DNA of 64,000 nt from CAIQIA01 sp945861105 (lineage in GTDB: Bacteria > Cyanobacteriota > Cyanobacteriia > PCC-6307 > Cyanobiaceae), in NCBI GenBank assembly GCA_947488815.1, contig CANLCC010000003.1:1-64000 (forward strand), read 5' to 3'. The position numbers and the translations under genes are program-made. Shown piece after piece: positions 8,283-16,940 of this stretch. Each line of letters opens with the position of its first letter. The first letter of the stretch is position 1. The notes below the pieces were generated by a model that saw only the letters and a program-made list of their open reading frames with translations, was not told where the DNA came from and ran no database searches.

Positions 8283-8975
8283 ATGACAACACCATCCGCT
8301 GTTCCCCTCGCCCTGCTGCCTCTGCGTGGTGGCTCCCGCGGTATACCTGGCAAAAACATTCGCCCCTTTCTCGATCGGCCTCTGTTTGCCTGGTGTGCCA
8401 CCGCTGCCATTGATGCCGGTCTGAAGCTGGTCATTTCCACCGACGATGAGGCCATCCGTGCTGCGGTGCGCCAGTACACCCCCGCTGCTGAGTTGCTTGA
8501 TCGTCCTGCAGAACTCGCTAACGACACCGCCAGCACCGAAGCTGTCATTGCCCATGCCCTCAGTCAGCTGGCCTGCGATCACATGCTGCTGCTTCAGGCC
8601 ACCTCGCCCCTCACCACTGCCGCCCATCTCCTTGATGCCATTGCCGCCTACAACCAGGCAGGCTGTCGCCCCCTGGTGAGTGGCACCCGCCAGCACCACT
8701 TCCATTGGCGTGATGACGGCACCCCCGCCAACTACGACCCCTGCCGTCGGCCCCGTCGCCAGGACTGGTCCGGTAGTTTTGTCGAAAATGGCGCTTTTTA
8801 CCTTTTTTCCCGTGCCGATTTCGACCGCACCCACAGTCGCTGCGCTCCCCCTTGCACCCTCTTCGCCATGGGATCTGACCATGCCATTGAGCTCGACACC
8901 CTTGATGATTGGCGTCGCCTCGAAGACCAGGTCAGGGCGTCGGGCGGTGCAACACCTGCTTCTGCACCCAGCTGA
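8283..8975 (+). CDS. Acylneuraminate (nonulosonate) cytidylyltransferase, NeuA-like
   Basis: A 230-residue CMP-sugar synthetase that should activate the nonulosonic acid with CTP. The N-terminal motif LLPLRGGSRGIPGKNI (about 11-26) is the CTP-binding loop of the NeuA/KdsB family. LLLQATSPL (about 101) and the C-terminal DHAIELDTLDDW block are also typical. It lies 20 bases behind the NeuB-like fusion and is surely co-transcribed. Its last 44 bases overlap, tail to tail, the gene on the other strand. Whether the product is sialic, legionaminic or another acid cannot be decided; no NeuC-type epimerase or full legionaminate pathway is in view. Confidence 0.85.
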   Translation: MTTPSAVPLALLPLRGGSRGIPGKNIRPFLDRPLFAWCATAAIDAGLKLVISTDDEAIRAAVRQYTPAAELLDRPAELANDTASTEAVIAHALSQLACDHMLLLQATSPLTTAAHLLDAIAAYNQAGCRPLVSGTRQHHFHWRDDGTPANYDPCRRPRRQDWSGSFVENGAFYLFSRADFDRTHSRCAPPCTLFAMGSDHAIELDTLDDWRRLEDQVRASGGATPASAPS

Positions 8976-10332
8976 GGAACGGTTCCAGCGGGATGCGGTA
9001 AGACGTGTCCAGGGGGTGGAGATCCTCTTCGAATGCTTCGTCTTCCACCAAGGCTGGCGGCACAAAGCTGGCTCGACGGTGAATGTGCATCCGCAGGTGG
9101 GGCAGGCCCCTGTTGCTTGTATGCACCACCCCTTCCATGGCACAGAACCTTGAGGGCAAAATCGACGAGGTATAGGCACTTGTGCAAAAGAATCTGCACC
9201 GCAGGGCTTCGACAAGTTTCTGTTCGTAACTTCGCCCAATCAGGCTGGTCACTGTCACCTCCGGTGCCCGAGCCTGGATGGCAGCACGCATCGCTTCAAA
9301 CTCTGCTCCATGGCTCTGGTAGGCCTGGGGTGTTTCGTTTTCGGTGGTCCCTTGCATTGATGATCCTGTCCAGCCATCGATCACCACTTCCTGCAGTTGA
9401 CGTTGCTGCACCAAGAGTTCCACCAGTGCCACCATCAATGGAATTTCATTGACCAATGCCCGTTTGCCTGACGTCAGCCCGAGCCATAACCTGAAACCAT
9501 CGTTCGCCTTCGGTCTTGCGGCACCGCTGGCCGCCAGCAGTGAAAGCTCAACCTGTCGGTTCAAGGGTTCTTCATGGTTGCGGTACACATGCCCCGGTTT
9601 GAACAGCAGCAGCGGTTCTGACATGGTCAGTTCCAGAAAGGTGGTGCAAGGAAGAGGCACCGGCTGCACATCAGCCACCACCGTTGGAAAGGTCACTGAG
9701 GGGTCAAACCAGGCACAGGCGCGATCCACCCAGGCGGTCGTGCGCAGCAGCAATGGATCCTGGGCCAGTCGGTACAGGGCCGTGTGGCCGTAATTGATTG
9801 TGTGAAATGGATTGGGGAAAGTAAAGTTGATGCCGCCAAATCTTGGCTTGCTGTTCAGGTATGTCGTGATCGCATCCTGCCTCAGCAGAACATTGCGCAG
9901 CATCTGCTGCAACACGACCTGTTGTGCACGCCCCTCGCGTCGGATCAGAAAGCAATGCTGGTCTGCAAACAGCACTCCTTCGCATGAGAAGTTGCGTTGA
10001 AGCACCGCCACCTCACCGAACCGTTGATGCCGAAGCAACAACCAGGTGGTGTCACGCCACGTCAGGCTATGGGCACCGCTCAGTTCCAGTTCCGGCAGCT
10101 CGATGCTGCCTGACCGTGCCAAGGCTTCTCCCAGCTGCCGGTAGAAATCGTCCTGGGAGAGTGATGAGCCCCAGGCCACCATCGCCTGCAGCCCCTCGGG
10201 CACGGTTTCGGTGGCACGCTGATCCACCACCTGCAACTCCTGCTCCAGGTAGGTGGCCAGGGTGGTTTCCAGTACGAGCCTGTCTTTGGACCCCTGGCTG
10301 AGCTGGTTCAGGTGGTCGAGCAGTTGGCGCAT
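8932..10332 (-). CDS. Unfamiliar putative glycosyltransferase, paralogue of the 4287-5930 protein
   Basis: A 466-residue protein not matched to a named family. It shares its layout with the protein at 4287-5930: a mixed N-terminal region, a central FPNPFHTINYGHTALYRLA segment, then a Rossmann-like half beginning FRLWLGLTSGKRALVNEI and ending near VEALRCRFFCTSAYTSS. This resembles a GT61/GT-B topology. It is the last gene of a minus-strand operon of methyltransferase, GT2, GT4, sulfotransferase and SGNH protein, and starts one base into the stop of the SGNH gene. Lying tail to tail with the NeuA-like gene, it is a candidate nonulosonate transferase, which is inference. Confidence 0.6.
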   Translation of the reverse strand: MRQLLDHLNQLSQGSKDRLVLETTLATYLEQELQVVDQRATETVPEGLQAMVAWGSSLSQDDFYRQLGEALARSGSIELPELELSGAHSLTWRDTTWLLLRHQRFGEVAVLQRNFSCEGVLFADQHCFLIRREGRAQQVVLQQMLRNVLLRQDAITTYLNSKPRFGGINFTFPNPFHTINYGHTALYRLAQDPLLLRTTAWVDRACAWFDPSVTFPTVVADVQPVPLPCTTFLELTMSEPLLLFKPGHVYRNHEEPLNRQVELSLLAASGAARPKANDGFRLWLGLTSGKRALVNEIPLMVALVELLVQQRQLQEVVIDGWTGSSMQGTTENETPQAYQSHGAEFEAMRAAIQARAPEVTVTSLIGRSYEQKLVEALRCRFFCTSAYTSSILPSRFCAMEGVVHTSNRGLPHLRMHIHRRASFVPPALVEDEAFEEDLHPLDTSYRIPLEPFLSWVQKQVLHRPTP

Positions 10333-11324
10333 CAGCTCATCTCTCCCTTGAGCTGTTCAAGCCAGGCCATGTAGGGGGGCCTGCCGTACGACAGCACGGC
10401 TGACAGTGCCTGCGCCATCGCTGGTGCCATGGCGTAGGCGTTGTCTTTGAAAAATGGAAAGAGAAAAAACACCGGACGATCTTCATCCGAAGCCACACCC
10501 GACAGATAGCGTTCGGCGTTCTGGGTGATCACCAGATCTGGTCGCATGGCGTCCACCAGTTCGATGTGCAGAAAGGGTGAGCGCACAAACAACACTTCCT
10601 GGCAGATCAAGGCCAAGGCGCGAGCCATGTCGCGGCCATAACTGTCACCGCTGACCAGTACCCGGCCTAGACCAGCACTTTGTCCTGGGTCTTTGATGTG
10701 ATCGAGATTCACATACAGGTCGGTGATGCCGTTATTGCCACTGGCCAGGGTGTTGGAGAACGTGCGTATCGCTTGGGACAGCACCAGCCGTTCGCAGTCT
10801 TCACTGCGGCTGGGGGACAGCTTGCTGCCAAGGTCGCCGGTCCAGTTGCTCTGGCGTCGATAGGTGAGTTGATCATCGGTCGGTAACTGTTGCACCGCCT
10901 TTTCACCACCGGCGATGGCCAGCACCTGCCTCAGCATCAGCAGCGTGCCTGAGGGTCTGTAATGGGTGTCAACCCGGTAGCAGTGACGGCGAAAGTCGTC
11001 AGCCAGTCGCTGTTGCGGATAGGCCACCCACTGAAGCAGCTGATCATTCGGTGCCGCTTCCAGGTATTGTTCGCCCAGACTGTTGGTCACCTCCACCGGA
11101 AACACCTCGCGACAAACCGAGTGTTTGTCGGGAGCAATGAGGTGGGCAAAACGGATGTTTCGCCGCTCCAGCTGCGCCTGACGTCGCTGGATGTTGGCCC
11201 AGAACTGCGTCAACGATTCGGGTTTCACCGCTGCACCGGCCTGAGCAAAGCGCAGGGGGCTATGGCGACCGCCGCTCAGAAAGAGAAAGCCTTCTTGCCC
11301 TTCAAGGACCAGATCCGTGCTCAT
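10332..11324 (-). CDS. AlgX/AlgJ-like SGNH hydrolase-type protein
   Basis: A 330-residue protein like the SGNH domain of alginate acetylation proteins AlgX/AlgJ. It opens with EGQEGFLFLSGG (the family's EGxxFL start). It carries HLIAPDKHSVC near residue 62, DTHYRPSG (about 119-126, the family DxHW/TP catalytic pair region) and VSGDSYGRDMA (about 226, the GDS block with the nucleophilic serine). It may acetylate or deacetylate a polysaccharide. No signal peptide or transmembrane helix is evident, which is unusual because AlgX/AlgJ act in the periplasm. It overlaps the sulfotransferase gene by ATGA and the next gene by one base. Confidence 0.7.
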   Translation of the reverse strand: MSTDLVLEGQEGFLFLSGGRHSPLRFAQAGAAVKPESLTQFWANIQRRQAQLERRNIRFAHLIAPDKHSVCREVFPVEVTNSLGEQYLEAAPNDQLLQWVAYPQQRLADDFRRHCYRVDTHYRPSGTLLMLRQVLAIAGGEKAVQQLPTDDQLTYRRQSNWTGDLGSKLSPSRSEDCERLVLSQAIRTFSNTLASGNNGITDLYVNLDHIKDPGQSAGLGRVLVSGDSYGRDMARALALICQEVLFVRSPFLHIELVDAMRPDLVITQNAERYLSGVASDEDRPVFFLFPFFKDNAYAMAPAMAQALSAVLSYGRPPYMAWLEQLKGEMS

Positions 11325-12361
11325 GCCGGGTTCCCCCCGGCCAGCTGCTTTTCCAGCTGACTGATCCGCTTCTCCTGCAGCATCAGCATCTGGAGCAGCA
11401 CAGACAACAACGATGACTGCACATCGTTGGTTGTGAGTGCTGGGTCGTCGTCACCCTGGTTGCCGCTCAACAGCTCGGGCTGACCGTGACGTCTGAGCAG
11501 GCCGTTGACCAGATCGGCATCGTCCTTGAGCAGTTCTTCGGCTTCGCTCAGGGCCTGGCCATCGGGGAACAAAGCGGCCAGGTCTGTCACTTCATGTTTT
11601 GCCCCCGCCAGGGGATAGCGCTGCAGCAGTGTTTCAACGGCCTGAGGTGGTACTGCCGCATCAAGCTGATTGTTGTGCAGTGCGTAGAGAGCCAGGAGTG
11701 ACTGGGCAGGAGCCACATTCATCCGTCTCTTGGGCACTGTCAGCAGGCTTGGATCTGGCAGAAAGCCCGCAAAGTGCTGCACCACATCGGGAACCTGATC
11801 GTAGTTAACCAGTCGCAGCCGATCGGCAAAGGCTGCATCCCAGGCCGCCACCTGTCGTCCGTAGCTCAAAAACTGACCGCGGCTGCGGATCCAGTCTCGA
11901 AAGCCCAGCACCCGACCTGCATAGGTCTTGTGTTTGACACCCCATTGCTTATAGGCAGAGTTCACAAAGGCACGATGACTGCGTACGTAACACACGACTG
12001 TGCAGCTCACGCCAGCTGCTTCGCTGGCGTCCTTGATCACCGGCAGGTACACTGCCGGACGTTCGCAGATCGACTCATTGCTCCAGATGGCCAGTTGGCT
12101 GTCGGGTAATGCTGTCAAAGCTTTGTCAAGAACCTGCCGCAGCTGTTGGATGGCATCTGGCACAGACAGCTTCTGAATGGCGCCGGTCCCCGATGGCTCT
12201 TGCCATGGGTGGAGCCTTGCTGCAGCGTCGCAGCCCTCAAGATTCAGGCCCCAATAGTGCACACCCTTCTCACGCAAGACTGATCCTGACGTGGTGAGGG
12301 CGTGTTGGATCGCCGTTGATCCGGTCTTGCCGGTGCCGATGTGGACGAGTAACGACTTCAT
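11321..12361 (-). CDS. Sulfotransferase-like P-loop protein (copy 2)
   Basis: A 346-residue PAPS-sulfotransferase-type protein. The 5'-phosphosulfate loop HIGTGKTGSTAIQ lies at residues 7-19, and CTVVCYVRSHRAFVNSAYKQW (about 125) fits the 3'-phosphate-binding helix. The last 30 residues (LLQMLMLQEKRISQLEKQL) look like a short coiled coil, perhaps for oligomerisation. It is related to the protein at 1042-2127. The start at ATG 12361 lies four bases after the stop of the GT4 gene upstream, so the two are co-transcribed. The likely role is sulfating the sugar polymer built by this operon; the acceptor is unknown. Confidence 0.75.
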   Translation of the reverse strand: MKSLLVHIGTGKTGSTAIQHALTTSGSVLREKGVHYWGLNLEGCDAAARLHPWQEPSGTGAIQKLSVPDAIQQLRQVLDKALTALPDSQLAIWSNESICERPAVYLPVIKDASEAAGVSCTVVCYVRSHRAFVNSAYKQWGVKHKTYAGRVLGFRDWIRSRGQFLSYGRQVAAWDAAFADRLRLVNYDQVPDVVQHFAGFLPDPSLLTVPKRRMNVAPAQSLLALYALHNNQLDAAVPPQAVETLLQRYPLAGAKHEVTDLAALFPDGQALSEAEELLKDDADLVNGLLRRHGQPELLSGNQGDDDPALTTNDVQSSLLSVLLQMLMLQEKRISQLEKQLAGGNPA

Positions 12362-12365
12362 GGCG

Positions 12366-13631
12366 TCACTTTAACGTTAAGCGACTCTCCAGTCCCTGGT
12401 ACAGCTCCAGATGGCGGTCGGCACACAGGGTGGCCGTGGTCGGCGCCTGCATCGACTCCCGCAACCCCTGGTGCAGGGCCTCGTTTCCCAGGCAGCGCTC
12501 CATCAGCGAGGCCAGGGCCGAGGCGCTGCGGACGGCATACGTGAGCCCCCCCCGTCCATCAATCTTTTCGGCCATGCCGCCGATGTCGCCCCCCAGCACC
12601 GGCCTGCCATGGAAGAAGGCTTCCTGAATCACCACGGGTGAGTTTTCCCACCAGATCGAGGGAATCACCATCCAGTCGATGTCCAGCATCAGCGACTCCA
12701 TGTCCTGCTGTCGGTAGCTGCCGCGCATGAACACCCTGTCGCGAACCTGCTCAAGGGTCTTGTTGAATTCATCCTGGAAGTCTTGAGGCTGGTGTTCAAG
12801 ATTTGCGCCGTTGATCGATACGCTGAAGTTGTTGATGCCCCGCTCTTGCAGAAGCGCAACGGCCTGCAACAGCACCAGCGGTCCCTTGTAGATGTTGAGC
12901 TGCCCAAAGAAGCCAAAGCGATTCAGCTCCCGAGACTGGGTGGCAAAGTATCGAGGTCGTTGTTCGGGGTCAAACTGGGGCGGTAATCCATTCTCGATCA
13001 TCAAAAAGTTGGGATGGTCAATGCCGCTGTCGCGGTAGCGTTGGATCAGGAACTCGCTGGGGCTGACCAGGGCATCGCAGCTCTGCAGAATTGTTCCGAT
13101 GTAATGCTGTCGCAGGAACATGTCCTGGGCGGAACGTTCTGGGAAGCAGAGGGAGCAGGCCAGGGGTGTTGCCTTGTGGCACAACTTCAGTTGGCCTGGG
13201 GTTACCATCTGCCCGTTGTGCATGCACAACGGCAGATATTCATGCAGTGTCACCACAACACGACTGCGGGGGCTGATGGCCTGCAGCAGTGGGATGACGT
13301 CAATGCCGAAATGGCTGTAGTGCTGCAGATGGATCACATCGGGTTGCACATGATCGATCAACCGCTGCAGGCCCCGACGTAGGGCGGCGATGTTGGTGTT
13401 GCTGAACCGGTACCAGTCGCAGTCGCTGCCGATCAGGTACTCACGGTCGGTGCCCTCCATGCTGCGCAGTTCGCCATGGCCGAGGGCGCCGCGGCTGGTG
13501 TGCATGGCGGCGAGGATCCAGGTCTCGATCCCCTGCCGTCTTGCCAGCTCGCGATAGAGGGAAAAGGCTGCGTTCTCGGCGCCCCCTACGGAGAAGCGCT
13601 CGTGCGCATGCACCAGATACAGCACCCTCAT
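12366..13631 (-). CDS. Glycosyltransferase family 4
   Basis: A 421-residue retaining GT-B glycosyltransferase. The N-terminal half has MRVLYLVHAHERFSVGGAE, the classic GT4 opening with acceptor-site glycines, plus LHEYLPLC. The C-terminal half has RFGFFGQLNIYKGPLVLLQA and PSIWWENSPVVIQEAFFHGRPV, the E-x7-E donor site. I chose ATG 13631 over an in-frame start 16 codons upstream because it forms the usual ATGA overlap with the preceding GT2 gene and begins on the conserved motif. It belongs to the operon running from 16683 to 8932. Donor sugar unknown. Confidence 0.85.
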   Translation of the reverse strand: MRVLYLVHAHERFSVGGAENAAFSLYRELARRQGIETWILAAMHTSRGALGHGELRSMEGTDREYLIGSDCDWYRFSNTNIAALRRGLQRLIDHVQPDVIHLQHYSHFGIDVIPLLQAISPRSRVVVTLHEYLPLCMHNGQMVTPGQLKLCHKATPLACSLCFPERSAQDMFLRQHYIGTILQSCDALVSPSEFLIQRYRDSGIDHPNFLMIENGLPPQFDPEQRPRYFATQSRELNRFGFFGQLNIYKGPLVLLQAVALLQERGINNFSVSINGANLEHQPQDFQDEFNKTLEQVRDRVFMRGSYRQQDMESLMLDIDWMVIPSIWWENSPVVIQEAFFHGRPVLGGDIGGMAEKIDGRGGLTYAVRSASALASLMERCLGNEALHQGLRESMQAPTTATLCADRHLELYQGLESRLTLK

Positions 13632-15793
13632 GGATTTGTCACTCCACTCAACTTGAGCAGTTCGATGCTGCTGCACCACCGTTGGTGGTGGGTGAAGGCA
13701 TTGGCGGCTACCACCTTCATCTTGAGCCGGTCATCAGCATCGCCGAAGCCCACGCTCTGCCTCTCCAGGTGGTAGAAAACCGCCGCCCGGTCCACATGGA
13801 TCCCCAGGCCCTGCTGTCGCAGCCTCAGGCACAGGTCTGAATCTTCGAAATCACCGACCACGAACACGGTGGTGAAGCCACCCAGGGCCTCGAACCGCTC
13901 CCGTCGCAGCATCAGACAGGCCGCCGTCGCGGCTTCGACCTCTGGAAGTTCCTGCCGTTGCTCGGCGGTGTACGACACGTTCACCCCCTTGAGTGGATGT
14001 TCGTTCAGCCACACCTTCGCCAGGTCGCCGTCCAGGTCGGGCTCCCGCACAAATTCCATGCCGCCATGCTGCAGTCCCCCGTTGTCGAACAGCAGCCGTG
14101 CCCCCAGGGCGCCGATGCGGTCGCCCTGGCTTTCGAGCACCTGCACCATGCTGGACAGGCTGTGGTCATGGGCCGGCAGCACATCCGAATTGAGCAGCAA
14201 CAGCAAGGGCGCCGTCGCGACCGCAGCACCACGGTTGTTGGCACCGGCATAGCCCATGTTCTCGGGGTTCACCACCGTTTCGAAGGGCATGCCATAAAGA
14301 CTGCGGCAGCGCTTCACGAGGGCCTCAAACGGCTCCTTGAGTCGTGGATCGTCGAGCACATAGATCAGCTGCAACGGCAGGGCCGCCTCCCCCAATCGTC
14401 GCCGCCAGGCATGGAACCAGTTGAGCTGAAACTCCATGAAATCGATGCGCCCATACAGCGGCACCACCACGCTCAGCTGCGGCTGGGTGGGTCCCTCCCC
14501 GTGCCGGCGATGTTCGGCGGCCTGGTCCAGCTGGCGCGATAGCTGCTGGGACCACACTTCCCGCACCCGTTGCAGCACCAGGGGCAGCTGCAGCTCGCAG
14601 CGGTCGCTGATGGCACCATCCAGCACCTGTTTCAGCTGTGGAGTCTTCAGTGGTGCCACCGCCAGCGGTCGCCGCAGGCAGAACTGGTCGCCATTGCGCA
14701 GCACCAGGAACAGTTCCGCTGATTCGCCAGCCGCTGGTGGCATCCGGGCGTCACCCAGGTGGATGCGACTCAGCTGCAGGCCCGGGTGGTGGTCGGCCCC
14801 CGCTCCGCACCGCTGCAGCACTTCGGCCAGGTCTGGCCTGGCGCTGGCGGACACCTGGTTCAGATCGAGCCGTTCCACCCGGTCCCCCCGGATCAGGCAC
14901 AGCTCCTGCAGCTGGCGCCCCGGGTCGACGATCCAGCCCTCGATTCGCAGCAACACGCCGCACGGCGACAGTTGCACCTGGTCGATGGCCGCCACCAGAC
15001 CTGCTTCGGCGGCCAGATCCCTGGCATGGGGCAGCTCCTGGCGTGGGGCGTGATCCAGCCAGTCGAGGGTTGAGGTCACCCGTCCCAGCAGGTCGGTATC
15101 GGCATTGCCAGCTGCCCCGGGCCGCTGGCGCAGTTCGTCAACCGCGGCCACCGCCCCAGCCCTGTCCCCCTGCCCCAGCCGCAGCCAGGCCAGGCCCGAG
15201 AGTGCAGGCACCAGCAGATCGTCGGGCCCACCGCTGCGCACCTGCTCCAGCAAGCTGTGGAGGCTGGCCTCCGCCGTTGCCCAGGCTCCGTCCAGCCGCT
15301 GTTCTTCTGCCAGAAAGTACAGCGACCACAACCGCAGATCGCGATGGTCATCGTTGAGGTCGAGATTGGCCTGCAGCAGGGGCGCCGCCAGGTCATGGCG
15401 CCCCTGCCGGTGGGCCACTTCCCCCAGCGCCAACCGATCGGCAGGCGACAGCCGCTCCGCCAGGCCGTGCACCAGTTCGGGCCCCAGCGTCTGGATCACC
15501 CCCTCGAGGCTTCCCGCCGCCACCGCCGCCACCAGCCCCTCCAGCTGCCGGTCGCGCAGGGCCTGATGCGCACCACTGCCCACGGGATGAAACCGCTGCC
15601 GCAGGGGCCTGAAACCAGCGTCGACCTGCTCACCGCCGGCCAGGGGATGCAACACCAGCGGCTCCACCGGTGCTGCGGTGGCTGCCGTGAGCGTGGGCCC
15701 GGTCTCCAGCGCGGCAGCGGCCTGGAGCCGTGACCAGGCCTCGGCATCGCCGGGCTGGCGCAGCAGATGCTCCTGCAGCGAAGTCAGGGTCAT
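13628..15793 (-). CDS. Large GT2 glycosyltransferase with helical N-terminal region
   Basis: A 721-residue protein. The first 250 residues are Ala/Leu/Gln-rich helices resembling TPR-type repeats. Residues about 270-400 form an unfamiliar beta-rich region. The GT2 domain starts near residue 445 (LSVVVPLYGRIDF), with PENMGYAGANNRG, LLLLNSDVLPAHD (DxD equivalent), GGMEFVREPD and a final CLMLRRERFEALGGF...FEDSDLCLRLRQQG block like rhamnosyl- or galactosyltransferases of the wbbL/RfbF type. It starts one base into the methyltransferase stop and overlaps the GT4 gene by ATGA. No membrane helices are seen, so it should act in the cytoplasm. Confidence 0.8.
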   Translation of the reverse strand: MTLTSLQEHLLRQPGDAEAWSRLQAAAALETGPTLTAATAAPVEPLVLHPLAGGEQVDAGFRPLRQRFHPVGSGAHQALRDRQLEGLVAAVAAGSLEGVIQTLGPELVHGLAERLSPADRLALGEVAHRQGRHDLAAPLLQANLDLNDDHRDLRLWSLYFLAEEQRLDGAWATAEASLHSLLEQVRSGGPDDLLVPALSGLAWLRLGQGDRAGAVAAVDELRQRPGAAGNADTDLLGRVTSTLDWLDHAPRQELPHARDLAAEAGLVAAIDQVQLSPCGVLLRIEGWIVDPGRQLQELCLIRGDRVERLDLNQVSASARPDLAEVLQRCGAGADHHPGLQLSRIHLGDARMPPAAGESAELFLVLRNGDQFCLRRPLAVAPLKTPQLKQVLDGAISDRCELQLPLVLQRVREVWSQQLSRQLDQAAEHRRHGEGPTQPQLSVVVPLYGRIDFMEFQLNWFHAWRRRLGEAALPLQLIYVLDDPRLKEPFEALVKRCRSLYGMPFETVVNPENMGYAGANNRGAAVATAPLLLLLNSDVLPAHDHSLSSMVQVLESQGDRIGALGARLLFDNGGLQHGGMEFVREPDLDGDLAKVWLNEHPLKGVNVSYTAEQRQELPEVEAATAACLMLRRERFEALGGFTTVFVVGDFEDSDLCLRLRQQGLGIHVDRAAVFYHLERQSVGFGDADDRLKMKVVAANAFTHHQRWCSSIELLKLSGVTNP

Positions 15794-16683
15794 CAGCGCT
15801 GGGCCTCCATCACGAGTACGCCGGAGATGTCTCCACCCAGCACCCCATGCTTCCAGCTGGTGACGGCATGGATCAGGGCCGTGTGAAAACCCGCGTCCCG
15901 TGTCTGATCAAGCAGGTCCCAGCCCGGGATCTGGTACACGAGTGAGCCCTGGTCTGGACGGATCGGATCGCCGTGGAAATCGGGCTCGCCGATGATGTCG
16001 GCACTGCCGCTGGACGGATTCCAGCGGGCCTTGATGACACTCTCCCTCTGGCCGAAGGCCATGGGAAAGGTGGCCAGCAGCCGCCCACCCGGCCGCAGCA
16101 CCCGCAGGATCTCGCGCATGGCCTGCGGCAGGTCGTAGACGTGCTCGAACAACTCGTTGCAGATCACCAGGTCAAAACTACGGTCGGCAAAGGTCAGGCG
16201 GCACAGATCCTGGTGCGGGATGGCCTCGCCCGGATCGCTCGGCCGGCCCCCATCAAAGAATTCGCTCAAGGTGAGCTGCGGCAGGTGCTGCTTCATCCAG
16301 AGGGCAAAGCCGGTGACCGCTTCGACCAGATAGGTGCGCTGCTGCTGCACAGGTTCCAGGTCGCCGAAGAGCTGCTGCAGCACCAGAAGCACCGCCCTGT
16401 GGCGCGACAGGCAGCCCCGGGCCATCAGCGATTCGCGGTAGTTGGGACCCTGCACCTGCAGGCCGTCCGGCGGCAGGTGGCGGTCGGTGAGGGGTTCGAT
16501 CACGCCCAGCAGTCGGTTGAGGCGTGCACAGCTGTCCAGCTGCTGGCCCTGCTGCAGCAGCAGCGGTAACTCGGGCAGAAATTCGTCGAGGCTGCTGTAC
16601 AGCCGGTGCTGGTGGTGCAGCGCCAGGCAGGCCTGGGAGGGCAGCAGGCTGGTCTCAGCCACGGGCACCACGGCTAGGCCCAC
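15793..16683 (-). CDS. SAM-dependent methyltransferase (type 11)
   Basis: A 296-residue class I methyltransferase. The recognisable part is the middle to C-terminal half: LTFADRSFDLVICNELFEHVYDLPQAM (about 170-195, motif II-III region) and ILRVLRPGGRLLATFPMAFG. A clear GxGxG motif I is not obvious, so either the SAM loop is divergent or the N-terminal half has another job. It is the first gene of the glycan operon running to 8932 and probably methylates a sugar or terminates a chain. The start is GTG 16683; further GTG codons lie just downstream (V5, V6, V8), so the N-terminus is uncertain by a few residues. Confidence 0.75.
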   Translation of the reverse strand: MGLAVVPVAETSLLPSQACLALHHQHRLYSSLDEFLPELPLLLQQGQQLDSCARLNRLLGVIEPLTDRHLPPDGLQVQGPNYRESLMARGCLSRHRAVLLVLQQLFGDLEPVQQQRTYLVEAVTGFALWMKQHLPQLTLSEFFDGGRPSDPGEAIPHQDLCRLTFADRSFDLVICNELFEHVYDLPQAMREILRVLRPGGRLLATFPMAFGQRESVIKARWNPSSGSADIIGEPDFHGDPIRPDQGSLVYQIPGWDLLDQTRDAGFHTALIHAVTSWKHGVLGGDISGVLVMEAQR

Positions 16684-16721
16684 AATGGATCCAGACTTTA
16701 AGGCTTAACGCCGCAACCTCT

Positions 16722-16940
16722 GTGCCGGATGCTGCCGCTGTGCCCGCTGTGGACGAAGCCCTGCAGGAGGTCCAGCGGCTACTGCGTCTGGGCGGTCCGC
16801 CCCTGTTGCGGTTGCAGGCCCAGCAGCAGGCGGCGCTGCAGTTGCTCCAGGCCCGACGTCTCGGTGCATCGGATGCCGATCTGCGTGCTGCCCTCGATGC
16901 GGTGGTGAACGCCAGTCTGCGGGCCGTGGCCCACCCCTAG
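16722..16940 (+). CDS. Small hypothetical helical protein
   Basis: A possible 72-residue protein, rich in Ala, Leu, Gln and Arg, with helix-forming pattern (EALQEVQRLL, LQAQQQAALQLLQ). There is no ATG; GTG 16722, 16740 or 16749 could start it, none with a clear ribosome-binding site. I accept it weakly because the frame is open, sits in the only gap between two minus-strand operons, and its composition is like the TPR-rich proteins nearby. It ends four bases inside the convergent gene at 16937. The alternative is that this is simply the leader region of the methyltransferase gene. Confidence 0.35.
   Translation: MPDAAAVPAVDEALQEVQRLLRLGGPPLLRLQAQQQAALQLLQARRLGASDADLRAALDAVVNASLRAVAHP

Noticed and set aside
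12371..12380. Perfect palindrome TTAACGTTAA
   Set aside because: It lies in the last codons of the GT4 gene (Leu-Thr-Leu), far from any promoter; probably chance.
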